Shown: piece by piece, positions 6,822 to 14,041 of the stretch
How the letters are laid out: each line of letters opens with the position of its first letter
Position numbering within the stretch: the stretch's first letter is position 1
Assembly (NCBI GenBank): GCA_964476185.1
Contig: CAYYZO010000086.1
Span: 1 to 16,797, forward strand
Origin: DATNBU01 sp964476185
GTDB taxonomy: Bacteria > Desulfobacterota > Binatia > UBA1149 > CAITLU01
Length of the DNA: 16,797 bases
Direction: 5' to 3'
Position numbers and translations under genes: made by a program
Notes under the pieces: model-generated
What the model was told of the DNA's origin: nothing
Seen by the model: only the letters and a program-made list of their open reading frames with translations
Databases searched by the model: none

Positions 6822-9401
6822 ATGTTCAGGACATCCGACGACGGGAAACGTCGCAAGGACTTCCTGTTCCAGCACGCATTCCACGCGGCTCCGGCGCGTT
6901 ACCTGGTCTTCGACCTCGACTTCACGATCCTCGCGGCCACCGATTTCTACCTGCAGACGGCCGGTCGAACGCGCGAGGAGATCGTCGGACGGAAAGTGTT
7001 CGACGTGTTCCCGCCGTCCCCCGAAGATCCCGATCCGGTCGGGGAGCGAAACGTGCGCGCTTCGGTCGAGCGCGCTCTGGCCACGAATTCGGCCGACGCG
7101 ATGGCGGTGCTCCGCTACCCGATCCGCAAGCCGGAAGGGGAAGGCGGGCAGTTCGAGGAACGCCACTGGAGCATCGTGCACTGCCCGGTCCTCGACGGGG
7201 ACGGGGAGGTCTTCGCGATCCTGCACCGGGTCGAGGAAGTCACCGAACTGCTGGACCTGTACGAGCGCGGCACGGGCCAGGACGGCCTGGGTCCGGAGCT
7301 GCGGGCGCAGATCGAGCGCATGCAGGCCGACATCCTGCTGCGGGCGCGGGACATCGAGGACGCCAACCGCAAGCTGCACGACGCGAACCAGACGCTCGGC
7401 ACGCTGTACCGGGAGCTCGAGCTGCACGCGGCAGAGCGCGAGGACGCGCTTCGCACCAGTGACGAGCGTTACCGTCTGCTCGTCGAGGGAGTGCAGGAGT
7501 ACGCGATCTTCATGCTCGACCAGCTGGGCAACGTGGTCAGCTGGTCTCCGACGGCGGTGAAGCTCTATGGCTACGCCGAGGACGAGATCCTCGGCCGCCA
7601 CATCTCGACGTTCTTCAGCCCGGAGGATGTGCTGGCCGGCCTGCCGCAGGCCGAGCTGCGCGAGGCGACGCAACACGGCAAGGTCACCACGCGAGGCTGG
7701 CGTGTTCGAAAGGACGGCAGCCGCTTCTGGGTCGGCAGCGTCGTGACGGTCCTCTACGATTCGGATCACCGGGTGCGCGGCTTCGCGAAAGTGTCCCGCG
7801 ACATGACCGAGCAGCGCCGGACGGAGGCCGTGCTGGAGTCGATCGTCAACACGGCGGTCGACGGCATCATCACGATCGACGCGCGCGGGACCGTCCAGAC
7901 GTTCAACCGCGCGGCGGAGAAGATCTTCGGCTACGAGGCCGGGGAAGTGGTCGGCCGCAACGTGAACGTGCTGATGCCGGAGCCGTATCACCGCGAGCAC
8001 GACGGTTACCTTGAAGCGTACCTGCGGACGGGAGAGGCGAAGATCATCGGCATCGGGCGCGAGGTCCACGGACGTCGCAAGGACGGCTCGACGTTCCCGC
8101 TCGAACTCGCGGTTTCCGAGTTCGACCAGGACGGCCAGCCCTGCTTCACCGGGCTGGTGAGGGACATCTCCGCGCGCAAGCGGATGGAAGAGCAGCTGCG
8201 CCAGTCGCAGAAGATGGAGGCCGTCGGCCAGCTCGCGGCCGGCGTCGCGCACGACTTCAACAACCTGCTGACGGTGATTTCCGGCTACAGCGAGCTCGCC
8301 TCGATGAGCCTGGCCGAGGGCGGCGAGGTCCGTCCCGATCTCCGCCCGATGCTCAACGAGATTCGCGGCGCCGCCAAACGGGCGTCGTCGCTGACGCACC
8401 AGCTCCTCGCGTTCAGTCGCCGCCAGGTGCTCGAGACCGAGGTCTTCGACCTGAACCTCGTGATCTCGGAGACGGAGAAGATGCTGCGGCGCCTGATCGG
8501 CGAGGACGTCGACCTCGTCACGATCCTCGACGCCGGGACGAGTCCGGTGCGCGCCGATCCGGGGCAGGTCGTGCAGGTCGTCATGAACCTGGCGCTCAAT
8601 GCGCGCGACGCGATGCCTCACGGCGGCACCCTCGCGATCGAGACCCGCAACGTCGACCTCGACGCCGGGTTCGAGCGTTTCAATCCCGGCGTACGGGCAG
8701 GCCCCTACGTGCTGATGACGGTGTCCGACACGGGCTGCGGCATGACGGCCGACGTTCGCGCGCGCATCTTCGAGCCGTTCTTCACCACCAAGGAGGTCGG
8801 CAAGGGCTCGGGGCTCGGCCTGTCCGTGATCGACGGGATCGTGCGCCAGAGCGGCGGGCACGTGGACTGCGTCAGCGAGGTGGGAGTGGGAACCGTGTTC
8901 AAGGTCTACCTTCCGGCGGAACGCGAGGCCGCTTCCGGGGGCGCCGCCGGCGCGCAGCCGGAAGGACATTCGCGCGGCGCCGAGACGATCCTGCTCGTCG
9001 AGGACGACCCGGCGGTCCGGTCCCTCGCCGTGCTTTCGCTGAAGCACGCCGGCTACGACGTGCTCGAGGCGTTCGCCGGCGCCGCGGCGCTGGACATCGT
9101 GGACGAGCGCCAGGGACGCATCGACCTGCTGCTGACCGACGTCGTGATGCCGGGCATGAGCGGGCGACAGCTCGCCGAGGCTGTGAAGGAGCGCTACCCG
9201 GCCATGAAGGTGCTGTTCATGAGCGGCTACACCGACGACTCGGTGGTTCGCGACGGCATCCTCGGAGCCGAGATCAACTTCCTGCAGAAGCCGTTCACGC
9301 CCGGGTCGCTGGCGAGGAAGGTGCGCGAGGTCCTCGACGACAAGGGCGTCGACGGCAGCGACCGCGCGGCGGTCCCGCGCACCGCCCCCCGGAGGGCCTG
9401 A
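6822..9401 (+). CDS. cytoplasmic PAS-rich hybrid histidine kinase with FixL-like haem PAS
   Basis: ATG 6822 is chosen because GGAGG lies at 6813-6817, giving 859 aa with no membrane segment. The order is PAS (about residues 15-140), coiled coil (about 155-215), PAS (215-335), PAS (335-450), HisKA with H477 in VAHDFNN, HATPase (N593 in ALNARDAM, G box DTGCG at 636-640, GSGLGL at 662-667) and a C-terminal receiver (phospho-acceptor D773, K823). The third PAS carries NVLMPEPYHREHDGY (residues 382-396) and IIGIGREV (408-415). As I recall FixL, this matches the proximal haem His (here H393) and the Arg that responds to bound oxygen (here R413); the Arg206 equivalent appears to be Ala. Oxygen or redox sensing is inferred. 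Its phosphoryl group may pass via its own receiver to the FixJ-like regulator two genes downstream. Confidence 0.92.
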   Translation: MFRTSDDGKRRKDFLFQHAFHAAPARYLVFDLDFTILAATDFYLQTAGRTREEIVGRKVFDVFPPSPEDPDPVGERNVRASVERALATNSADAMAVLRYPIRKPEGEGGQFEERHWSIVHCPVLDGDGEVFAILHRVEEVTELLDLYERGTGQDGLGPELRAQIERMQADILLRARDIEDANRKLHDANQTLGTLYRELELHAAEREDALRTSDERYRLLVEGVQEYAIFMLDQLGNVVSWSPTAVKLYGYAEDEILGRHISTFFSPEDVLAGLPQAELREATQHGKVTTRGWRVRKDGSRFWVGSVVTVLYDSDHRVRGFAKVSRDMTEQRRTEAVLESIVNTAVDGIITIDARGTVQTFNRAAEKIFGYEAGEVVGRNVNVLMPEPYHREHDGYLEAYLRTGEAKIIGIGREVHGRRKDGSTFPLELAVSEFDQDGQPCFTGLVRDISARKRMEEQLRQSQKMEAVGQLAAGVAHDFNNLLTVISGYSELASMSLAEGGEVRPDLRPMLNEIRGAAKRASSLTHQLLAFSRRQVLETEVFDLNLVISETEKMLRRLIGEDVDLVTILDAGTSPVRADPGQVVQVVMNLALNARDAMPHGGTLAIETRNVDLDAGFERFNPGVRAGPYVLMTVSDTGCGMTADVRARIFEPFFTTKEVGKGSGLGLSVIDGIVRQSGGHVDCVSEVGVGTVFKVYLPAEREAASGGAAGAQPEGHSRGAETILLVEDDPAVRSLAVLSLKHAGYDVLEAFAGAAALDIVDERQGRIDLLLTDVVMPGMSGRQLAEAVKERYPAMKVLFMSGYTDDSVVRDGILGAEINFLQKPFTPGSLARKVREVLDDKGVDGSDRAAVPRTAPRRA

Positions 9402-9457
9402 CCCGCGGGCCCGGGCGCCGACGCGAAGGCGACCGGCTTTTCTTGCCGCGCCGTTTG

Positions 9458-9473
9458 CGGCACGGGACTCGCG
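9458..9473 (+). promoter_or_regulatory. possible sigma-54-type promoter of the flavin oxygenase gene
   Basis: CGGCACG-GGAC-TCGCG keeps GGCACG and the correct GG/GC spacing, but the -12 half matches only T and GC of TTGCW. The predicted start near 9484 lies just before the GAGGA ribosome binding site (9488-9492) and ATG 9500, a compact and plausible arrangement. The element overlaps a small hairpin, TGCCGC/GCGGCA (arms near 9444 and 9456). No TGTCTCA box is seen nearby. Confidence 0.3.
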
Positions 9474-9499
9474 ACACTCTTTCCTGCGAGGACCTGACC

Positions 9500-10627
9500 A
9501 TGCGTACCGCCGTCACCGAGATGCTCGGGATCGATTTCCCGATCTTCGCCTTCACCCATTGCCGCGATGTCGTGGCGGCCGTGACCAACGCCGGCGGCCT
9601 CGGCGTGCTCGGCGCCGTCGCGCACACGCCCGAGCAACTCGACGTCGATCTCCAGTGGATCCGCGAGCAGACCAGGGGGAGGCCCTTCGGCGTCGACCTT
9701 CTGATCCCGAGCAAGTACGCCGGCAAGGAGGAGGGCGGCGTCGATGCGTCGGCGCTGCGCTCGATGATCCCCGGCGAGCACCGCGAGTGGGTCGAGAAGC
9801 TGCTCGAGCGCTACGACGTGCCGGGACTTCCCGAGCCGGCCTCCGGCGAGCGCGGCATGGCGCGCATGCGCGTCGACCCGAAGAGCATGGGGCCGCTGAT
9901 CGACGTCGCGTTCGAGAACAAGGTGAGCTTCCTGGCCTCGGCGCTCGGCTCGCCGCCGCGCTGGCTGGTCGACCGCTGCCACGCGGCCGGCATCCCGGTG
10001 GCGGCGCTGGCCGGCCGCATCGACCACGCCGTCGCCCACAAGGAAGCCGGCGTCGACATCGTGATCGCGCAGGGCACCGAAGGCGGCGGGCACACCGGCG
10101 AGATCGCGACGATGGTGCTGATCCCGCAGGTCGTCGACGCGGTCGCGCCTCTTCCGGTGCTCGCGGCCGGCGGCATCGCGACAGGCCGGCAGATGGCCGC
10201 CGCGCTCGCGCTCGGCGCCGAGGGCGTCTGGTGCGGCTCGGTCTGGCTGACGACGAACGAGGCCGAGACCACGCCGGTCATTCGCGAGAAGTTCCTGCAG
10301 GCGACTTCGGCCGACACGCTGCGCTCGCGCTCGCTGACCGGGAAGCCGGCGCGCATGCTGCGCAGCGCCTGGACCGACGCCTGGCAGGAGCCCGAGGCGC
10401 CGCAGCCGCTCCCGATGCCGCTGCAGAGCGCGTTGATCGGGGAGGCCCAGCGCCGGATCCACCGGGTCGCGCACAAGGGCGGAGGCGCGGAGAAGCTCGC
10501 CACCTACTTCGTCGGCCAGGTGGTGGGGCAGATGAACGCGCCGATGCCCGCCCGGCGCGTCGTCTCGGGGATGGTCGAGGAGTTCGTGGCGGCGATGGAG
10601 CGCGTGAACGGGTTGCTGGAGGAATAG
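9500..10627 (+). CDS. nitronate monooxygenase (2-nitropropane dioxygenase) family flavoprotein
   Basis: The 375-aa protein starts at ATG 9500 with GAGGA 7 nt upstream. It has the TIM-barrel features of the FMN-dependent NMO family: an N-terminal strand with PIF (residues 14-16), VVAAVTNAGGLGVLG (24-38), the active-site block IAQGTEGGGHTG (189-200) with H198 as the probable catalytic or FMN-near His, and the phosphate-binding loop LAAGGIATGRQ (221-231), followed by ALGAEGVWCGS. Characterised members oxidise alkyl nitronates using oxygen; many relatives have unknown physiological substrates, including enoyl-type flavin oxidoreductases. It lies between a FixL-like kinase and a FixJ-like regulator, 98 nt after the first and 125 nt before the second. 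It may be a target of that pair or the source of a redox signal. Both are inferences. Confidence 0.85.
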   Translation: MRTAVTEMLGIDFPIFAFTHCRDVVAAVTNAGGLGVLGAVAHTPEQLDVDLQWIREQTRGRPFGVDLLIPSKYAGKEEGGVDASALRSMIPGEHREWVEKLLERYDVPGLPEPASGERGMARMRVDPKSMGPLIDVAFENKVSFLASALGSPPRWLVDRCHAAGIPVAALAGRIDHAVAHKEAGVDIVIAQGTEGGGHTGEIATMVLIPQVVDAVAPLPVLAAGGIATGRQMAAALALGAEGVWCGSVWLTTNEAETTPVIREKFLQATSADTLRSRSLTGKPARMLRSAWTDAWQEPEAPQPLPMPLQSALIGEAQRRIHRVAHKGGGAEKLATYFVGQVVGQMNAPMPARRVVSGMVEEFVAAMERVNGLLEE

Positions 10628-10752
10628 CCGATTCGCCCGCCGCATTGCGCGGCCGAGGCGTCCAGGCGCTGGACTGCGCCACTTTTCTCGGGTGCGGTTC
10701 TTTCCGTAACTGCGAAAAGCGGCTATGGACCCCACGGACGGGGATCCTGCCG

Positions 10753-11400
10753 GTGGCCGACGAGCACAACAGCTTGCCAACGATTCACGTGGTCGATGAC
10801 CAGGCGGCGGTCCGCGATCTCGTCGTCGGCGTCCTCGCGACCGTCGATCTCGCCTGCGTGGCCTGGGACGGCCCCGACGCGCTGCTCGCCGGCCTGTCCG
10901 GTCACCAGATCGACGCCCTCGTCGTGGATGTACGGTTGGTCGGCATGAGCGGGCTCGAGCTCGTCCGCAAGCTCCGAAAGCGCGGGGTCGCCGCGCCCGT
11001 CGTCTTCATTTCCGGCAGCAGCGAGGTGCCGGTCGCCGTCGAAGCGATGAAGCTCGGCGCGCACGACTTCCTCAACAAGCCGTTCACGGCCCAGTCCCTG
11101 ATCGACGCCGTGCAGGCCGCGCTCTCCCATCATCGCCAGCGCGAGGAGCGCAGCGTGCGGGTTCGCAAGGCGCAATCGCTCGTCGCGACGTTGTCGCCGC
11201 GAGAGCGGGAGGTCTTTCTCGCGGTCGTCGACGGTCACGCGAACAAGGTCATCGCGGCCGATCTCGGTCTCGCCGAGAAGACCGTCGAGGAACACCGAAA
11301 GCGCGTGATGACCAAGCTCGGCGCCGGGTCGGTGGCCGACCTGGTGAAGACCGCCGTGTTGAGCGGGCTCTGCGATCCCGGGCGCGACCCCGTCACCTGA
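10753..11400 (+). CDS. FixJ-like response regulator (receiver plus LuxR-type HTH)
   Basis: The 215-aa protein starts at GTG 10753, with GGGGA 8 nt upstream; the ATG at 10725 is out of frame. The receiver domain (about residues 9-125) has D15/D16, phospho-acceptor D59 in VVDVRL, S87 in the usual T/S position and K109 in NKPF. A short linker leads to the LuxR/FixJ HTH (about 146-205), with LSPREREVF, NKVIAADLGLAEKTVEEHRKRV and the following helix. The general family is FixJ/TtrR/NodW, transcription activators phosphorylated by PAS-bearing kinases. The FixL-like hybrid kinase upstream is the natural partner. The gene is followed only by a very weak hairpin with ATTTTT around 11407-11430. Confidence 0.92.
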   Translation: MADEHNSLPTIHVVDDQAAVRDLVVGVLATVDLACVAWDGPDALLAGLSGHQIDALVVDVRLVGMSGLELVRKLRKRGVAAPVVFISGSSEVPVAVEAMKLGAHDFLNKPFTAQSLIDAVQAALSHHRQREERSVRVRKAQSLVATLSPREREVFLAVVDGHANKVIAADLGLAEKTVEEHRKRVMTKLGAGSVADLVKTAVLSGLCDPGRDPVT

Positions 11401-11549
11401 CTCTCGCGCCGCGGCAAGAGGCGATTTTTCGGCGTTCCCGTCCCCAGTCGTCGTGCCCGAATCGACGGGTGGGCCGCCTTCTCCCTGCCGCGCGCCGGTG
11501 AGGACGACGGGTTCCCCGGCGGGCGCGGCAGTTTCCCTCAGCAAGAATA

Positions 11550-11666
11550 GGAGTTCCCCGGGTGTGCCCGCGGGACACCCCGCGATCCCTTACGGGTGCC
11601 TCCTCCCGCCACTGCGGGGAGCCGAGGAATTCCCATGAGTTCTTGATGATTTCCCGAATTCCCGGG
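11550..11666 (+). promoter_or_regulatory. three GGAATTCCC-like boxes in the protease upstream region
   Basis: The 315-bp gap 11401-11715 contains no supportable ORF. It holds GGAGTTCCCCGGG (11550-11562), GGAATTCCC (11626-11634, a perfect palindrome) and CGAATTCCCGGG (11655-11666), plus a hairpin GGGTGT/ACACCC around 11560-11578. A related near-palindrome lies at 6674-6690 before the hybrid kinase gene. They could be operator sites, perhaps for the FixJ-like regulator encoded just upstream. No known consensus is matched. Confidence 0.35.
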
Positions 11667-11703
11667 CGGGGATCTGCCCCCTGTTCGCTTTCGCGCCGAT
11701 CCC

Positions 11704-11709
11704 TAGTGT
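11704..11709 (+). promoter_or_regulatory. -10-like hexamer next to the protease start codon
   Basis: TAGTGT fits the TAnnnT pattern of a -10 element and ends 6 nt before ATG 11716. The ATG has no ribosome binding site, so a leaderless transcript starting at the ATG is possible. The -35 region is not convincing. Confidence 0.25.
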
Positions 11710-11715
11710 GTCGGC

Positions 11716-13638
11716 ATGCGAATCCTCATCGCGAGCGCTTTCCCGGCGGACGAGGCGACCGGCCCTCGCGTCCGGATCGTGCTTCGGGGGATCGTCCTCG
11801 CGACCGTCGCCGTCGGGTTCCTGCTGCCTCGTCCGGCCTCGTCGGCGCAGGCGGCAACCGCTGTCGTCGAGGTCGAGCGCGCCGGCGGCTCCGGCCGGCT
11901 CGAGGGAGCGCCCGTCGCGGTTCGTTTCGAGGCTTTCGGGCGGCGTTTCGATCTCGCTCTCGAGCGCCACGAAGCGCTGGTCCGCGACGGCGTCGTCGCC
12001 CAGCTCGCCGGCCGCCACGGTCGCCGGTCGGTTCCGCTTCCGGCGGCATGGATCGGACGCGGCGAGGACGGCTCCGAGGCCCGGATCGTGGTCGACGGCC
12101 ACGAGGTCGACGGGTACGTGCGCACTGGCGTCGGGACGTTCGTGATCGCTCCGGTTCGCGACGGTCGTGGCCGTCACGAAGTCCGTCGAGCGGAGGATCT
12201 CGCCGCGGAGGCCGAACCGTCCTCTTGTGCGACCGCCGTCGCCCCGGAGGGCGCGAGCGCCGTCGATGCCGCGGGAACGGGCATGTTGGGGACCGCCGTG
12301 CCGACCGCCCTCGCCGCTTCCACCGATGCGGCGCCTCGAGTCCTCGACCTCACGATCGTCGCCGACGCCGAGTATGCCCGCCGCCACGGCGAGGGCGCGG
12401 TGCGCGACCTTCTCGCCCTCGTCAACACCGTCGACGACATCTACCGCGGCGAACTCGGCATCGCGCTGCAACTCGTGCAACTCGTCGTCTACACGGACGA
12501 GGCGTCCCAGCCGTTCTCGGCCACGACCGACACGGGGAGGCTGCTCAGCGAGCTTGCGCTGGCCCGTTCCGGGCAGGCGGCCCTCCAGATCGGCGCCGGT
12601 GGCGTGACGCATCTTCTGACCGGCCGGAGAATGGACGGCGGCATCCTCGGCATGACCTGGCTCGGTGGCGCCTGCGATCCTCGCTACGGCGCCGGGCTTT
12701 CGGCCGTGGACGAGACGTCGAGTTACCTGGCCGGCATCGTCGTCGCGCACGAGATCGGGCACAGCCTCGGCGCCGCGCACGACGGCGACCCCAACTTCGC
12801 GTGTGGAAGCGCCGCGACCGGGTTCGTGATGTCGCCGGTGCTGCGCCGGGACGTGTTCGACCAGTTCTCCGGCTGCAGCCGATCCGTGATCGCCTCGCTG
12901 GTTCCCGCGGCAACGTGCCTCGAGGGCCGTATCCCCGAGTCCTGCGGCAACGGCGCCCTGGACCCCGGGGAAGACTGCGACGCGAGTGTCGCCGGCGATC
13001 CCGGCTGTTGCCGCAGCGATTGTCGCGTGGCCGCCGCGGGGCTTCCCTGCGGCGAAAGCGGGGAGCAGTGTTACGACGCGCTCTGCAACGGGACCGGCGA
13101 GTGCGTGAACGTGCCCAGCAACGCGTTCTGCGCGGGGGACGACGCGTGCGTCGAGTCGCGATGCGAGGATGGCGAGTGCCGCTCGACCGGAATCGTGCGC
13201 GGGTTCGACGAGTTGTCGGCGAAGCTTCGCCTCTCGAGTGAGGGGACGGTCGAGAGCGCGAAGCTCGCCGGCGACGCTCCGTTCTTCGGCGGTGGGGACG
13301 ATCCGGCTTCGGGCGGCGTCGTCTTCTCGACTTCGCTGGGCGGCGCGCCGGCCTGGGAAGAGCAGGTTCCCGCTGATCGCTGGATCTCGCACGGCCGCGG
13401 CAAGTTCTCGTACCGGGCTGACGTCGCGACCGCGGGCCGCGTGAAGACCGCCAAGATCCGCTTCGATGCGCTGGCACGTCGCATGACGTTCCGCGTCTCG
13501 TACTCACGACCCTTGGTCGCGCTGCCGCCGGCGACTCCGGAGATCCTCGTGCTCTCCGTCAATCCCGCGGGCGGACACTGCGCCACGGCCAGGCTTTCGG
13601 ACTGTTCGCGTCGAGGGGGGAGCTATCGATGCACGTGA
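11716..13638 (+). CDS. secreted ADAM/reprolysin-like zinc metalloprotease with Cys-rich domain
   Basis: The 640-aa precursor has a hydrophobic export segment at about residues 20-45 ending SSAQA; an in-frame GTG inside the N-terminus could be the true start. A region resembling an M12B propeptide follows (about 46-165; FEAFGRRFDLALERHEAL at 71-88). The catalytic domain spans about 205-405, with the zinc site HEIGHSLGAAHD (345-356; ligands H345, H349, H355; base E346) and the Met-turn Met in GFVMSP (369-374). Then comes a Cys-rich segment (410-490) starting CGNGALDPGEDCD, which looks like a disintegrin start and also like the CGNG..E..D repeats of myxobacterial surface proteins. A C-terminal domain of about 140 residues is unrecognised. 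It should act outside the cytoplasm, but the substrate is unknown. The ATG lacks a clear ribosome binding site. Confidence 0.85.
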   Translation: MRILIASAFPADEATGPRVRIVLRGIVLATVAVGFLLPRPASSAQAATAVVEVERAGGSGRLEGAPVAVRFEAFGRRFDLALERHEALVRDGVVAQLAGRHGRRSVPLPAAWIGRGEDGSEARIVVDGHEVDGYVRTGVGTFVIAPVRDGRGRHEVRRAEDLAAEAEPSSCATAVAPEGASAVDAAGTGMLGTAVPTALAASTDAAPRVLDLTIVADAEYARRHGEGAVRDLLALVNTVDDIYRGELGIALQLVQLVVYTDEASQPFSATTDTGRLLSELALARSGQAALQIGAGGVTHLLTGRRMDGGILGMTWLGGACDPRYGAGLSAVDETSSYLAGIVVAHEIGHSLGAAHDGDPNFACGSAATGFVMSPVLRRDVFDQFSGCSRSVIASLVPAATCLEGRIPESCGNGALDPGEDCDASVAGDPGCCRSDCRVAAAGLPCGESGEQCYDALCNGTGECVNVPSNAFCAGDDACVESRCEDGECRSTGIVRGFDELSAKLRLSSEGTVESAKLAGDAPFFGGGDDPASGGVVFSTSLGGAPAWEEQVPADRWISHGRGKFSYRADVATAGRVKTAKIRFDALARRMTFRVSYSRPLVALPPATPEILVLSVNPAGGHCATARLSDCSRRGGSYRCT

Positions 13639-13970
13639 GGAAGTCGAACACGAACCAGGAGGGCGCCGGCCAGGCGCGTGACACCATGAAACCAAGCATG
13701 AACTGCGGAACGGCAATCCCCGACGATGTCCTGCTGCACCTGTTTCAGTTCACGCGCGAGAGCCTGCCGGCGCTCCCCGCGCCCGGTCGGATCGAACGCC
13801 TCGGTACCCGCGAATTGCCGGACGCTTCGCACGAGGACCTGCCGCGCGAGTCGCTTTGCCGGCTGACGAGCCCGCTGCTCGCCCCGAAGGGCATCCGCCC
13901 GTGGGAGTTCGAGATCCCGGCGCTGCCGCCCGGCAAGAGCGAGCGCGCGAAGAAGCCGACGCGCCACTGA
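13629..13970 (+). CDS. small hypothetical protein overlapping the protease gene end
   Basis: The 113-aa frame starts at ATG 13629, preceded by a strong AGGGGGGAG purine run about 7 nt upstream, and overlaps the protease stop by 10 nt. Start and spacing suggest coupled translation. A second in-frame ATG at 13686 begins a more ordered stretch (IPDDVLLHLFQFTRESLPAL). The C-terminus is basic and Pro-rich (PALPPGKSERAKKPTRH). It has no signal peptide, membrane segment or recognised domain. The AAA+ gene follows 71 bp downstream. It may be a partner of that ATPase, but I cannot assign a function. Confidence 0.55.
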   Translation: MHVRKSNTNQEGAGQARDTMKPSMNCGTAIPDDVLLHLFQFTRESLPALPAPGRIERLGTRELPDASHEDLPRESLCRLTSPLLAPKGIRPWEFEIPALPPGKSERAKKPTRH

Positions 13971-14041
13971 AGCACGACGACCGGCGCGACGAAGTCCGGG
14001 ACGACGGCAGGACCTGCATCAGGACCAACGGAGGATCGATC

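Noticed and set aside
6591..9047. Minus-strand frame of 818 aa opposite the hybrid kinase
   Set aside because: Shadow of the PAS/HisKA/REC coding frame; no motifs and no ribosome binding site.
11403..11430. Terminator after the FixJ-like gene
   Set aside because: Only a 4-bp CGCC/GGCG stem precedes ATTTTT, too weak to call.
11590..13392. Minus-strand frame of 600 aa opposite the metalloprotease
   Set aside because: Low-information shadow; the plus strand carries the zinc site, export segment and Cys-rich region.
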